Virus record (IMG/VR): IMGVR_UViG_3300021371_000017
Coordinates: 1-56,850 of that record
Direction: 5' to 3' (one strand)
DNA length: 56,850 bases
Source of the DNA: a virus
Shown: piece after piece, positions 1 through 8,793 of the stretch
Numbering within the stretch: the stretch's first letter is position 1
Layout of the letters: each line of letters begins with the position of its first letter
Made by a program: the position numbers and the translations under genes
Notes under the pieces: model-generated
What the model was told of the DNA's origin: nothing
What the model saw: only the letters and a program-made list of their open reading frames with translations
Databases searched by the model: none

Positions 1-735
1 CCTGAAGCTATACAGTGTGATGATAATTTTACTATTAGTACTTCAAACTTTAATAATGTTTTAAACCCCGATGGGACTATACAATCATATGATACATCAG
101 AAACCGTTATAAATGCGACACTTAATTTATCGTCTTGTGCGGGTACGGTAAAATTCGCATTATACGCACAGAGTGCTCATGACCGGTTTGTTGTTAAAAA
201 TAGCTCAGATGAGGTTGTTATCGATACTTTATTTATTGGTTTAATACTTAATTCTAATACGGTTGATTATAGAGTTGGGATTAGTCCGTATATATGTAAT
301 GTATTTACGTGGAATAACGACACTGACCAGTTAGAGTTCACTAGCACCCAATCGGTACCTGTTACGGTAACCGACTTCCCTTACCATTCGGATGCTGGTA
401 ATTACACATATCCATTATATGATAATGTATGGGACGATAATGGTGTTTCTAGATATGGTGCAAAAGGTCAAATTGGAGGTACTTTAGAATATTTTAATCT
501 TAGTAGTAATACTTATGTATCTCCTCTCTCATGCGGAGGGACATCTCCCCTCCCCGACGATGTTTATGCGGGTTGTGGAGGCAATGTAGTCTCAGGAGTC
601 GCAGGGTATAATGCGCGAGTATTCTCTTTTGACAAACCTGAGGGAGAATCAGTTTATACTTTAACAGTTTACGGAGGGTTATTTGAGAATTTTACCGTTT
701 ACGGGTTCAAAATTATAGAATGTCCATCTTGTTAA
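1..735 (+). CDS. C-terminal part of a Cys-containing tail/adhesin-like structural protein (5' end outside window)
   Basis: Frame 1 is open from the first base to a TAA at 733-735, giving 244 residues without a start, so the gene begins upstream of the window. The translation is rich in Asn, Ser, Thr, Val and Gly, looks all-beta, and has scattered Cys (SSC, YIC, SCGGT, AGCGG), ending in ECPSC. The terminal C-x-x-C resembles the Cys modules of the gene at the right end of the window. Position just before a BppU-like gene suggests a tail fibre or receptor-binding component. No named family is recognised, so the role is inferred from composition and neighbourhood only. Confidence 0.7.
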   Translation, partial: PEAIQCDDNFTISTSNFNNVLNPDGTIQSYDTSETVINATLNLSSCAGTVKFALYAQSAHDRFVVKNSSDEVVIDTLFIGLILNSNTVDYRVGISPYICNVFTWNNDTDQLEFTSTQSVPVTVTDFPYHSDAGNYTYPLYDNVWDDNGVSRYGAKGQIGGTLEYFNLSSNTYVSPLSCGGTSPLPDDVYAGCGGNVVSGVAGYNARVFSFDKPEGESVYTLTVYGGLFENFTVYGFKIIECPSC

Positions 736-736
736 T

Positions 737-1090
737 ATGGAATTTTTTATAAATAAAAATAGTGAGTCTCCCATCCTAATTATGGAAATAGTTCAGGATG
801 GGAGAACTGACTCATATCAGAAATTTAATGAAGAACTTGTAAACTCAGTTATAAGGTTTTCAATGAAAAGAGAGTCGGATGGTTTGGAAAAAATTATTAT
901 GAATAACGCATACATAACTGAAAAGTTATTAATAAATCCTGACACACCACGAGAGTATTACATATATTATAAATGGACTTCGAGAGATACAAACCAAAAA
1001 GGTCGTTTTATCGGAGAGTTCTCAATTACAACCAAAGACGGGATTTTAATAGCACCAATCAGGGAGCCTTTATTTATTAATATTATTTGA
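737..1090 (+). CDS. Small BppU-like baseplate/fibre-associated protein
   Basis: 117-residue protein starting with ATG one base after the upstream stop, so very probably translationally coupled. It contains the pattern DGRTDS near residue 22, RFSMKRES near 40-47, a YYIYYKWT strand near 75-82, and ends with a PIREPLFI strand. From memory this resembles the N-terminal BppU fold found in small phage proteins next to tail fibres; this is a recognition by pattern, not a search. It contains no Cys and no hydrophobic segment. The last codons overlap the TTTG element of the polymerase promoter. Likely a structural adaptor; function unproven. Confidence 0.6.
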   Translation: MEFFINKNSESPILIMEIVQDGRTDSYQKFNEELVNSVIRFSMKRESDGLEKIIMNNAYITEKLLINPDTPREYYIYYKWTSRDTNQKGRFIGEFSITTKDGILIAPIREPLFINII

Positions 1091-1117
1091 CAAACTTTAA
1101 ATTGTAGATTATCTTTG
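1086..1117 (+). promoter_or_regulatory. Bacteroidota-type housekeeping promoter for the DNA polymerase gene
   Basis: TTTG at 1086-1089, 20 bases, then TATCTTTG at 1110-1117. This matches the Bacteroidota primary-sigma consensus (TTTG near -33, TAnnTTTG near -7). Transcription would start near 1124, leaving a leader of about 60 bases before the ATG at 1187. It supports expression of the polymerase by unmodified host RNA polymerase. Confidence 0.65.
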
Positions 1118-1152
1118 TAACAAATACCAAGAGAAATCACGTCAAAACGATG

Positions 1153-1168
1153 TGAGAATAATATCTCA
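1153..1168 (+). promoter_or_regulatory. Small hairpin in the DNA polymerase leader, possible translational operator
   Basis: TGAGA and TCTCA form a 5-bp stem around a 6-base loop (ATAATA), ending 18 bases before the polymerase ATG. T4 gp43 represses its own translation by binding a leader hairpin, so an analogous operator is possible. The stem is short and could be chance. Confidence 0.3.
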
Positions 1169-1186
1169 GGTGAAAAGTTAAAAAGT

Positions 1187-3946
1187 ATGGTCTCACAAGA
1201 AGAAATTGAAAAGTTCCTCCACGGAGAGGATGAAGAAAAATATATTGTAGCCTTAGAATATGACTATAGGTCTAATAAGATTTTTAAGGTTATTCAACAC
1301 CCTACAAACGGGAAACAAATTAAAACAGACTCTTTTATACCGTTCGCATGGGTCGGCGATTTAAAGGGTAAGAATTTTTATAACGGTTCTAAACATGCAC
1401 AAAAACAAGCCATGTCAGAACACGGTATTCTAATCGAAACGTTAGATACTCATGGCGATGTAAGAATGGAACAAGGTCTGAAGTATATGGTAAAGACAAC
1501 CAAGACCTACTCAAACTTAGTTAACTTTTTTAAAAATGGAGGATTAAATCCTTGGGATAGAGAGAATACAAATGCGATTGCGATACTATCTCCAGTAGAA
1601 CAGTATCTTTGTCAGAAACAAAAAAGATTGTTTAAGGGATTTGATGAGTATGATGAAGTACATCGTTTTGTGTTTGACATCGAGACCACAGGTTTGGATG
1701 CAAATACTGAAAAAATATTCCTAATCGGCATGAAAGATAATAGAGGTTATGAAAAGGTGATATCGGCACAAAATGAAGAGGAGGAAAAGGAGATGATTGT
1801 CGAATTTTTTAATGCCATTAATTATCTAAAACCGACATTAGTTGGTGGATATAACTCAGCGTTTTTCGATTTTCCTTTTATTTTAACAAGAGCGGAAATG
1901 TTGGGTTTGGATATAGGAAAAATAGCTAAGACCCTTAACCCCGAAAAAAAACTTAGACAAAAACAAGGGATGTTGAAGCTTGCAAATGAGATGGAAGATT
2001 ATACTCAGACCATGATGTGGGGGTATAATATTGTAGACATTGCACATGCCGTTAGGAGAGCTCAAGCAATTAACTCAGACATAAAAAGTTGGGGTCTTAA
2101 GTATATTACTCAATTTATCGGAGCGGAAAAGGAAAATCGTGTATACGTCAAAGGTGATAAGATTGGAAAAATATATTTTGATAATAAAGATTATTATTTC
2201 AACCCTAAGACTGGCGGTTATAAAGAGGTGGGCTCTCCCGGTACAGAAAATCTTATGGAAAGGTTCCCTGGTCACTATGAAGAAGTAAACGGTGAGTACC
2301 TCATCGAGAGATATCTGTATGATGATATTTGGGAAACTATGGTGGTTGACGAAGAGTTCAACCAAGCCAACTTCCTTCTCGCTAAACTTGTACCTACAAC
2401 ATATGAGAGATTGTCTACAATGGGTACTGCAACACTATGGAAAATGATTATGATGTCATGGTCGTATAAACATGGGCTCGCAATACCTAAGAAAGGGGAC
2501 AAGCGTTCATTTACAGGGGGTCTGTCTCGACTATTACAGGTCGGGTACTCCACTGACGTGTTGAAGCTCGACTACTCGTCTCTATACCCCTCTATTCAAC
2601 TCGTGCACGATGTATTTCCTAAGTGTGATGTTACGGGGGCAATGAAGAGTATGTTGAAGTATTTCCGTGATACCCGTATTAAATATAAGAAGTTAGCATC
2701 CGACCATTACCTTTCGGACCCTAAATTGTCTTCACAGTACAATCGAAAACAACTTCCGATTAAGATTTTTATTAACGCATTCTTTGGTTCTCTGTCCGCT
2801 CCTCACGTATTTCCATGGGGTGATATGGATATGGGTGAACAAATTACTTGTACGGGTAGACAATACCTAAGGCAAATGATTATGTGGTTTATGGAGCGTG
2901 GGTACGAACCATTAGTTATGGACACTGATGGTGTTAACTTTGCGGTTCCTGATGGTAGAGAAGACCACAAATACGTAGGTAAAGGTTTGAATGGTCTTGT
3001 AGAAGAAGGTAAAGAATATTCGGGCTCAGAAGCAGATGTTGCAGAATATAATGATATATTTATGAGAGGAGAAATGGGTCTCGACACTGACGGTCAATGG
3101 CCAGCAACTATTAATGTAGCACGTAAAAACTACGCACTACTTACAGATAAGGGTAAGGTTAAACTTACAGGAAACTCGATTAAGTCTAAAAAACTTCAGA
3201 CGTATGTTGCGGAGTTCTTAGATTCAGGATTGAATATGTTGTTGGACGGTAAAGGTCAAGAATTCTTAGACTCATACTATGAATATCTAGGTAAATTATA
3301 TAACAGAGAAATACCTATTTCTAAAATAGCGAACAAAGCTCGTGTAAAACAGTCTCTTGACGATTACAAAGTTCATATTACAAAAAGAACTAAGTCAGGT
3401 TCTTTTATGTCTCGACAAGCACATATGGAATTAGCATTGGCAAATAACTTAAGTGTCGGGTTAGGAGATACAATTTACTACGTAAATAACGGAACCCGTA
3501 AATCTCATGGAGATGTACAAAAGAAAAAAGATGAGGTGGTAATTAACTGTTATCATGTAAAAGAAAAAGATATCGAAGATACACCAGATAAGTTAGGAGA
3601 TTATAATGTTCCTCGTTATGTAACTGCGTTTAATAAGAGAATTGAACCTCTATTAGTTGTATTTTCTCCTGAAATACGAGATGAAATATTAATTGAAAAT
3701 CCTGAAGATAGACCGTTTTTTACAAAAACTCAAACTAAATTAGTTAGAGGATACCCAAGAAAAGAAGGTGACCAAGATACTTTAGATGAGGTACTTACCC
3801 TATCTGACACTGAAAAAGTGTTTTGGAAAAGTGTTGGAATTAACCCTTTCTACATGTATTTAGAAGGAACCGAAGAATTAGTTAACACTAATTATGTTGA
3901 GAAAAATAAAATTCTTATGAATTCTTTAGACCATCAGACGACATAA
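1187..3946 (+). CDS. Family B DNA polymerase with 3'-5' proofreading exonuclease (T4 gp43-like)
   Basis: 919 residues, close to T4 gp43 (898). Exonuclease motifs: DIET at 164-167 (Exo I), NSAFFD at 223-228 (Exo II), Y280/D284 (Exo III). Polymerase motifs: motif A DYSSLYPS at 462-469, motif B K526 with N530 and FFG at 532-534, motif C MDTDG at 578-582 with the catalytic aspartates D579 and D581. Motif C has Gly where the usual form is DTDS. All catalytic residues are present, so an active replicative polymerase is expected. It is preceded by a host-type promoter and a leader hairpin. Its 3' end overlaps the convergent minus-strand gene by 32 bases. Confidence 0.96.
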   Translation: MVSQEEIEKFLHGEDEEKYIVALEYDYRSNKIFKVIQHPTNGKQIKTDSFIPFAWVGDLKGKNFYNGSKHAQKQAMSEHGILIETLDTHGDVRMEQGLKYMVKTTKTYSNLVNFFKNGGLNPWDRENTNAIAILSPVEQYLCQKQKRLFKGFDEYDEVHRFVFDIETTGLDANTEKIFLIGMKDNRGYEKVISAQNEEEEKEMIVEFFNAINYLKPTLVGGYNSAFFDFPFILTRAEMLGLDIGKIAKTLNPEKKLRQKQGMLKLANEMEDYTQTMMWGYNIVDIAHAVRRAQAINSDIKSWGLKYITQFIGAEKENRVYVKGDKIGKIYFDNKDYYFNPKTGGYKEVGSPGTENLMERFPGHYEEVNGEYLIERYLYDDIWETMVVDEEFNQANFLLAKLVPTTYERLSTMGTATLWKMIMMSWSYKHGLAIPKKGDKRSFTGGLSRLLQVGYSTDVLKLDYSSLYPSIQLVHDVFPKCDVTGAMKSMLKYFRDTRIKYKKLASDHYLSDPKLSSQYNRKQLPIKIFINAFFGSLSAPHVFPWGDMDMGEQITCTGRQYLRQMIMWFMERGYEPLVMDTDGVNFAVPDGREDHKYVGKGLNGLVEEGKEYSGSEADVAEYNDIFMRGEMGLDTDGQWPATINVARKNYALLTDKGKVKLTGNSIKSKKLQTYVAEFLDSGLNMLLDGKGQEFLDSYYEYLGKLYNREIPISKIANKARVKQSLDDYKVHITKRTKSGSFMSRQAHMELALANNLSVGLGDTIYYVNNGTRKSHGDVQKKKDEVVINCYHVKEKDIEDTPDKLGDYNVPRYVTAFNKRIEPLLVVFSPEIRDEILIENPEDRPFFTKTQTKLVRGYPRKEGDQDTLDEVLTLSDTEKVFWKSVGINPFYMYLEGTEELVNTNYVEKNKILMNSLDHQTT

Positions 3947-4247
3947 TAAACCAACCATCTCTTATAAATCTAAGTTCTACAGACGCACCATTCTGTAATT
4001 CTATTTCATCGAATTCCTCATCAATCGAATAATCTCCGACCACTAAAACATCGGTTAACGCTTTAATTGTTACGTGTTCAGTCGTATTTGAATCTAATTG
4101 TAATTTACAGACTTTAACATCTTTAATAATAATCGCAGCCTCTCCGCTTGTGGTATACGATTCACTACTTAAAAGTGTTGATTCTGAAGTTTTAATGGTT
4201 AGACCATTAATAATTTTTGTAATTGGTGTTGATTTAAAAATTGCCAT
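3915..4247 (-). CDS. Small structural-type protein downstream of the neck gene
   Basis: 110 residues, ATG one base beyond the stop of the gp13-like gene, so the two are surely cotranscribed. The composition (many Thr, Ser, Val, acidic residues, no hydrophobic segment) and the ending with GWFIMSSDG are typical of a small beta-rich phage decoration or connector protein. It is not a shadow of the polymerase gene, because only its last 32 bases overlap that gene, tail to tail. No family recognised; involvement in head-tail joining is inferred from its partner. Confidence 0.7.
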   Translation of the reverse strand: MAIFKSTPITKIINGLTIKTSESTLLSSESYTTSGEAAIIIKDVKVCKLQLDSNTTEHVTIKALTDVLVVGDYSIDEEFDEIELQNGASVELRFIRDGWFIMSSDGLKNS

Positions 4248-4248
4248 A

Positions 4249-5361
4249 TTATATTGAATAAAATTGTCTTGGGAATGCCCGATATTGTAATGATTTATTT
4301 AAATTTTCCGCTTCATTAGCTTGTCTTTCCATCATTTTATCAGGCCTTAATCTTTCTAACCTTTGAGTTAACTCTTCTATTAGTTTTGATTTTTCGTCTT
4401 TTGATTCTGTTAAAAGTGAGTCATACTCCATTTGTATTTCGGAGTCAGGTGTTTTTAGATTTCCTAGGTACTTACCTCTTACCCTCCCTAAAGATTCTTT
4501 TACATAAGCAGTAAACCATCTCCTAACCCATGTTTGGGCTGGATTATTTAACTCATCCCATAACATTTCATCTATCGGGATATCTGAAGGTAATCTTACT
4601 ATGTCAGGATTTTCAGCTAAACAGGTCTCACGGTCATCAGTTTCATAATACCAATACCACACAACGTATTGATTATATTGAATATTACCAAAATCAAATT
4701 TACCTCCAGGTACATTCATTAGATGAACCGCCTTTTTACCTTCAGGTAGTGCAGTAATTCTATAAGTTAAATCTCCTGAAATTATTCTTCTCTTAATGTT
4801 AATATCTTGCATTCTAAGTAACATATCAAAGGCCGGTGTTATAAAATAATTTCCCTGAGAACCCATTTGAGAGAATCCCGCTCCTCCACCTAAACCTACA
4901 CCACCAAAACCACCAAAACCACCCATAAATGGGTCAAAAAATGCCGCATCTAACTCTGCCCTACTAAACCATAATAACTCATTAATTTCTCTTCCTGCAG
5001 GTACCTCATAAATTTGTTGTCCAGGAACTAAAGTAATAAAATCTTTTTTTAATACTGAGTCACCTCCAGCCTGTAAACCGACAATTTTTGAGTAAGCGTA
5101 TGTATACTGTGTTTCCCAATCTAAACTACGAGTTATAAAAGCTCTAGTTACCGACTGTTCATCTAAATTTAGCCCGTACAATGATGTCCATTGAGCCTCA
5201 ATTAACCAATCGTTAACATATTGTGCGTAGTCTTGAATTGATAATTCCATTAGTGAATCCATCATTTCATCGGTAATTTCTACACCACGTAAGGGAGCAC
5301 CTAATAGATGTTTTATACGAGTATATAGCTTACTTCTTTGTGGTTCGTTAATTGCTGACAT
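4249..5361 (-). CDS. T4 gp13-like neck (head completion/head-tail connector) protein
   Basis: 370 residues. The N-terminal stretch with LLGAPLRGVEITDE (residues about 19-32) is the pattern I associate with T4-type gp13 neck proteins, which close the filled head and receive the tail. The C-terminal half has the long helical segment with RRWFTAYVKESLGRVRGKYLG followed by acidic coiled-coil-like sequence, as in that family. An insertion near residues 145-165 is almost only Gly and Phe (GGFGGFGG), unusual for a connector. The gene sits on the minus strand although other neck and tail genes are on the plus strand. An exact TATTTATA lies 14 bases upstream of the ATG on the coding strand. Confidence 0.65.
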   Translation of the reverse strand: MSAINEPQRSKLYTRIKHLLGAPLRGVEITDEMMDSLMELSIQDYAQYVNDWLIEAQWTSLYGLNLDEQSVTRAFITRSLDWETQYTYAYSKIVGLQAGGDSVLKKDFITLVPGQQIYEVPAGREINELLWFSRAELDAAFFDPFMGGFGGFGGVGLGGGAGFSQMGSQGNYFITPAFDMLLRMQDINIKRRIISGDLTYRITALPEGKKAVHLMNVPGGKFDFGNIQYNQYVVWYWYYETDDRETCLAENPDIVRLPSDIPIDEMLWDELNNPAQTWVRRWFTAYVKESLGRVRGKYLGNLKTPDSEIQMEYDSLLTESKDEKSKLIEELTQRLERLRPDKMMERQANEAENLNKSLQYRAFPRQFYSI

Positions 5362-5374
5362 GATATATTTTATA

Positions 5375-5382
5375 TATAAATA
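5375..5382 (-). promoter_or_regulatory. Candidate late promoter motif TATTTATA upstream of the gp13-like gene
   Basis: Read on the minus strand the sequence is AATATTTATATATAAAAT, with the core TATTTATA ending 13 bases before the start codon. The same core, in the same orientation relative to the gene, precedes at least six other genes. Activity as a late promoter is inference from recurrence. Confidence 0.4.
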
Positions 5383-5400
5383 TTTAGAAATCTTTATTTA

Positions 5401-6960
5401 TCAAGACTTATATTGAGACTCTTTATCAAAAACATATTTCCCGTTTTTAATTTGGGTGTTGTTATTATCAAATACCACTATTCCTTTATTTTTATTATGA
5501 AATACTAACATATCGGTTTTATACTGTTTTATAACGCCTGTTCCGACCATAGTTATTTTCCCATCTTCAATAGTATAATCTCTAAATGGTTTTATTTGTA
5601 CAGTTTTATCTCCATTATCTGTCCTTATAATCGCATCAACACCACCGATAGCATCTATAACACTACCTAATTCACCAACTTTTTTTACGTTAGAAACTCC
5701 GAACACTTTTTGTAATTCTTTAACCGCTAAATTTTCAGTTTTATCACCTTGTTTATTTTTTCTATTAACCGCGGTATACATAGAGTCAAAAGTGTTTGAT
5801 GTATTTTTAAATAGACTATCTTTCCAATGGATGATATATTTTAAAAATCGATATAATTCCTTTATTTGTTCATTTTTATTTTTTCCGTAAAAACTAATCG
5901 GAGGGTGTCCATAATGTTTTAAAGTAATATTAATGTCATTTTTTAAAATACAAAATGTAGTTGCGTTTGTATTGATTTTATTTAATACCGACCGACCTCC
6001 TTCAACACTCCCTTTATATTCAAAGTCATATATACCCGATAACTGCTCTCCTTCTTTTTCTCTCCAATAATCTTTAAAGATTTCTTTAAAAACCTTATCA
6101 ATTACGGTACGATATTTCCACTTTATTTGAGGATTGGTGTTAAATAATTCTATGGTCTGTTTAACTTGTCTTGAATTACACCCCTGACTCTCAATTTCAA
6201 CAATAAGATTTTTTTTATTAAACGACTCCTTTATTGAGGATTTAGGGTTAGATGTATATAAGTTGTTCACAAAATCCCAATTCACTACTGACCAAAAGTT
6301 TTTTATATAATCGTCTTTTTTATTTCTATATTTTAAATAATAAGAGTGTTCCCATAAATCCAAACCTAATAATGGAAGTCCACCGTCTTTAATGGTATTC
6401 ATAAGAGGGTTGTCTTGATTTGCAGTAGTCATTATTTTTAACCTATTATTTTTTGTTAAAACAAGCCATACCCACCCTGAACCAAATCTTTTTTGAGCTG
6501 CGGACTCAAATAACTTTTTAAAGTTATTAAACGTTTTATACTCTTTAATAATTTTCTCATAGATTTCTCCTGAACATCTTTGCCTTTTAGGACTTAACAT
6601 TTTCCAAAACAATGCGTGGTTGAACGCTCCGCCAGCATTATTTTTTACAGTTCTGTCGTACATTGATATTGTTTTCACAATATCTTTTAATTTTTTGTCC
6701 TTACCCTTTTTATCTTTTATCGCATCATTAAGTTTATTAACATAACCTTTATAATGTTTATTGTAGTGTACGTTCATAGTTTCTTTATCTATAAAACGTT
6801 CTAAGGCTGAATAAGAGTAAGGTAATCTTTCGATACCTATTTTTTTCATTTCTTTTAAAATTTCTTTTGGGACGTTCGGTGATACTTTTCTTTTTATCCC
6901 TTCACTTATAATCTGATTTTCTATATCAGTTATTTTATTTAATGCCCTTTTAGTACCCAT
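5401..6960 (-). CDS. Mn/Fe superoxide dismutase fused to a PD-(D/E)XK nuclease-like domain
   Basis: 519 residues. Residues about 44-238 are an Fe/Mn superoxide dismutase: LPYSYSALE at 46-54, NNAGGAFNHALFW at 107-119, RFGSGWVWLV at 158-167, LDLWEHSYY at 200-208. The four metal ligands are present (H65, H115, D201, H205), as are Y73 and Q182 in TANQD; G111 and Q182 favour the Mn type. Residues about 240-400 are unassigned. The C-terminal 110 residues look like a PD-(D/E)XK nuclease: E409, D442 in GGVDAII, Q456-x-K458. SODs are normally about 200 residues and stand alone. The N-terminus has IISE|G at 17-21, a possible prohead-protease site. A TATTTATA motif precedes the ATG. SOD assignment is strong; the nuclease part is moderate. 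Confidence 0.9.
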   Translation of the reverse strand: MGTKRALNKITDIENQIISEGIKRKVSPNVPKEILKEMKKIGIERLPYSYSALERFIDKETMNVHYNKHYKGYVNKLNDAIKDKKGKDKKLKDIVKTISMYDRTVKNNAGGAFNHALFWKMLSPKRQRCSGEIYEKIIKEYKTFNNFKKLFESAAQKRFGSGWVWLVLTKNNRLKIMTTANQDNPLMNTIKDGGLPLLGLDLWEHSYYLKYRNKKDDYIKNFWSVVNWDFVNNLYTSNPKSSIKESFNKKNLIVEIESQGCNSRQVKQTIELFNTNPQIKWKYRTVIDKVFKEIFKDYWREKEGEQLSGIYDFEYKGSVEGGRSVLNKINTNATTFCILKNDINITLKHYGHPPISFYGKNKNEQIKELYRFLKYIIHWKDSLFKNTSNTFDSMYTAVNRKNKQGDKTENLAVKELQKVFGVSNVKKVGELGSVIDAIGGVDAIIRTDNGDKTVQIKPFRDYTIEDGKITMVGTGVIKQYKTDMLVFHNKNKGIVVFDNNNTQIKNGKYVFDKESQYKS

Positions 6961-6970
6961 TATTTTTATA

Positions 6971-6978
6971 TATAAATA
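6971..6978 (-). promoter_or_regulatory. Candidate late promoter motif TATTTATA upstream of the SOD fusion gene
   Basis: Minus-strand reading TTATTTATATATAAAAATA; the core TATTTATA ends 10 bases before the ATG. It is nearly identical to the site before the gp13-like gene. This suggests that the SOD fusion is expressed with structural genes rather than early. Confidence 0.4.
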
Positions 6979-6999
6979 ATGCGAAATATAAAAACAAAC

Positions 7000-8784
7000 T
7001 CACCTTTCTTGTGAAATCATATTTAATATTTCTTCCATTACGTCACCTTTACCTTCATTATCACCCATAACTGTTTCAAAAATATTTTTCTTTTTAGTTA
7101 GTATATTATATATAATACCTTCTATTGTATTTTCTAATATCGGGTAATAAACTGAAACTGAGAACTTTTGTCCATATCTATACGCCCTATCTTCGGCTTG
7201 TGAATGGTCAGCAGGAACAAAAGATAGGTCATTCATTATAACCGCCTCTGCCGCTGTTAGGGTTATTCCTACTCCCGCAGCTTTTAGATTACCTACAAAA
7301 ACTTTGATGTCATCATTGTTTTGAAACTCGTCTACAGATTCCTGTCTTTTAGGTTTGGTCATTTTACCATCTAACTTAACTGACTCTTTACCAAAATGTT
7401 CGTTTATTTTATTTAGTGTATCTGTAAAATTTGTAAATATTATTACTTTTTTACCTTGGTCTATTATGTTCTGAGCAATTTCTATTGTGTCTTTTATTTT
7501 TTCTTCAGCAATAACTTGGCGGACTTTCATTAACTTAGAAAATTGTATTGTCAGTGAATTCGAGTCTTCAGATGAATTATACCAATCATAGTATTCACCC
7601 ATCAATTTTTTATATTCTTTAGACTTGGTTCTTAAATAAACTGGAGTTATTATTTTTTCAGGTAAGTCCAAGATGTCTTCCTTTAGTCTTCTTAATACTT
7701 GTGGTTTTGTCCTGTCTCTTAACTCTTCTAGATTAGACGCTCCCGAAACATTCCAAACTCTTTTACTACCAACACTAAATTGATAACCTGCACAGTACCT
7801 TATAGCGTAGGCCATCCAATTTTCTGCGACTGGAGAGTCTACTAAGTCTAAAAGATTATAATAATTCATCGGCCTTGAGGTCATCGGAGTTCCCGTTAGT
7901 AACCATACCTTACCTATTTTGTTAGCGATGTCATTTACAATTTTTGTTCTTTGAGCTTTTTTATTTTGAACGTAGTGAGCTTCGTCCATTACAATCAAAT
8001 CAAAACCATAATTTAAAATCTCTGATTTATCGGGGTATTTTGGGTCGTGAAAGTTTTTTAATATATCATAATTTATAATGGTATACTCGGAAGGTTCCCA
8101 CTTTTTACCCTCAATAATTGAAATAGATTTGTCCGTATAATTTTGTATTTCTCTCTCCCAGTTAATTTTTAAAGATGCGGGGCATATAATTAATACTTTT
8201 TCTATCCCCATCTCTATCGACGCAATAACTGTTGAGGTTGTTTTTCCGAGACCCATATCATCTGCCAATATATATTTGTCATTACCAACAAGTTTTTCTA
8301 TAGATTCTTTTTGGTGTGAAAGCGGAGGTCTATGTGAGTACTTACTATAGTCGATTTTTACTTCCCTTTGTTTGTTTTTTGTTAACGCAACTTTAGGTAA
8401 CCATATGTCTGTAAGTTCCTCACTTTCAAATAACTTACCCCATATGTGGTACGACTTTTCTTTCTCCACTAATAATTTTTCCACATAAATTTTTTCAGGT
8501 CTCTTTGGTAGTAACTTGTCATTCATTAGTTTTTGACCAAAGTAACTATCAAGTTCCACCCACCTTCTAGCTATTTTGGGTACAGTATCTTTAAATTTAA
8601 TTATGTAATCCGCTTGGGCACGAGTAAGTTTAAAATGATTAAATTTTTTCATCTTATCCTGTAACCGGATAATGTAATTATTATACCCCTCGTATTTCTC
8701 TAAAATACGAAGAGCCCTCACTTCAGGCAAGCTATTTAATGTTTTATTTTCCAAAAGTCGACTAAATACACTTAAATATAACAA
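7000..8784 (-). CDS. SNF2-family DNA helicase/translocase (SMARCAL1-like)
   Basis: 594 residues as drawn. Superfamily 2 SNF2 motifs in order: Q-like region LSHQKES at 155-161, Walker A DDMGLGKT at 175-182, motif Ia ICPASL at 200-205, Walker B MDEAH at 266-270, motif III LTGTP at 296-300, LRRLKED at 364-370, motif IV VIIFTNF at 447-453, motif V KAAGVGITLT at 501-510, motif VI QAEDRAYRYGQ at 529-539. Such ATPases remodel or anneal branched DNA, so a role in replication restart or recombination is likely. No ATG precedes residue 45; the drawn start is TTG, and GTG at codon 22 (about 8721) is an alternative. It lies upstream of the SOD fusion on the same strand with a 39-base gap. Confidence 0.9.
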   Translation of the reverse strand: MLYLSVFSRLLENKTLNSLPEVRALRILEKYEGYNNYIIRLQDKMKKFNHFKLTRAQADYIIKFKDTVPKIARRWVELDSYFGQKLMNDKLLPKRPEKIYVEKLLVEKEKSYHIWGKLFESEELTDIWLPKVALTKNKQREVKIDYSKYSHRPPLSHQKESIEKLVGNDKYILADDMGLGKTTSTVIASIEMGIEKVLIICPASLKINWEREIQNYTDKSISIIEGKKWEPSEYTIINYDILKNFHDPKYPDKSEILNYGFDLIVMDEAHYVQNKKAQRTKIVNDIANKIGKVWLLTGTPMTSRPMNYYNLLDLVDSPVAENWMAYAIRYCAGYQFSVGSKRVWNVSGASNLEELRDRTKPQVLRRLKEDILDLPEKIITPVYLRTKSKEYKKLMGEYYDWYNSSEDSNSLTIQFSKLMKVRQVIAEEKIKDTIEIAQNIIDQGKKVIIFTNFTDTLNKINEHFGKESVKLDGKMTKPKRQESVDEFQNNDDIKVFVGNLKAAGVGITLTAAEAVIMNDLSFVPADHSQAEDRAYRYGQKFSVSVYYPILENTIEGIIYNILTKKKNIFETVMGDNEGKGDVMEEILNMISQER

Positions 8785-8793
8785 ATAACTTAA

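Noticed and set aside
1883-3087. Several 60-96 residue minus-strand ORFs inside the polymerase gene
   Set aside because: They lie fully within the polymerase, have no coherent composition or coupling, and are reading shadows.
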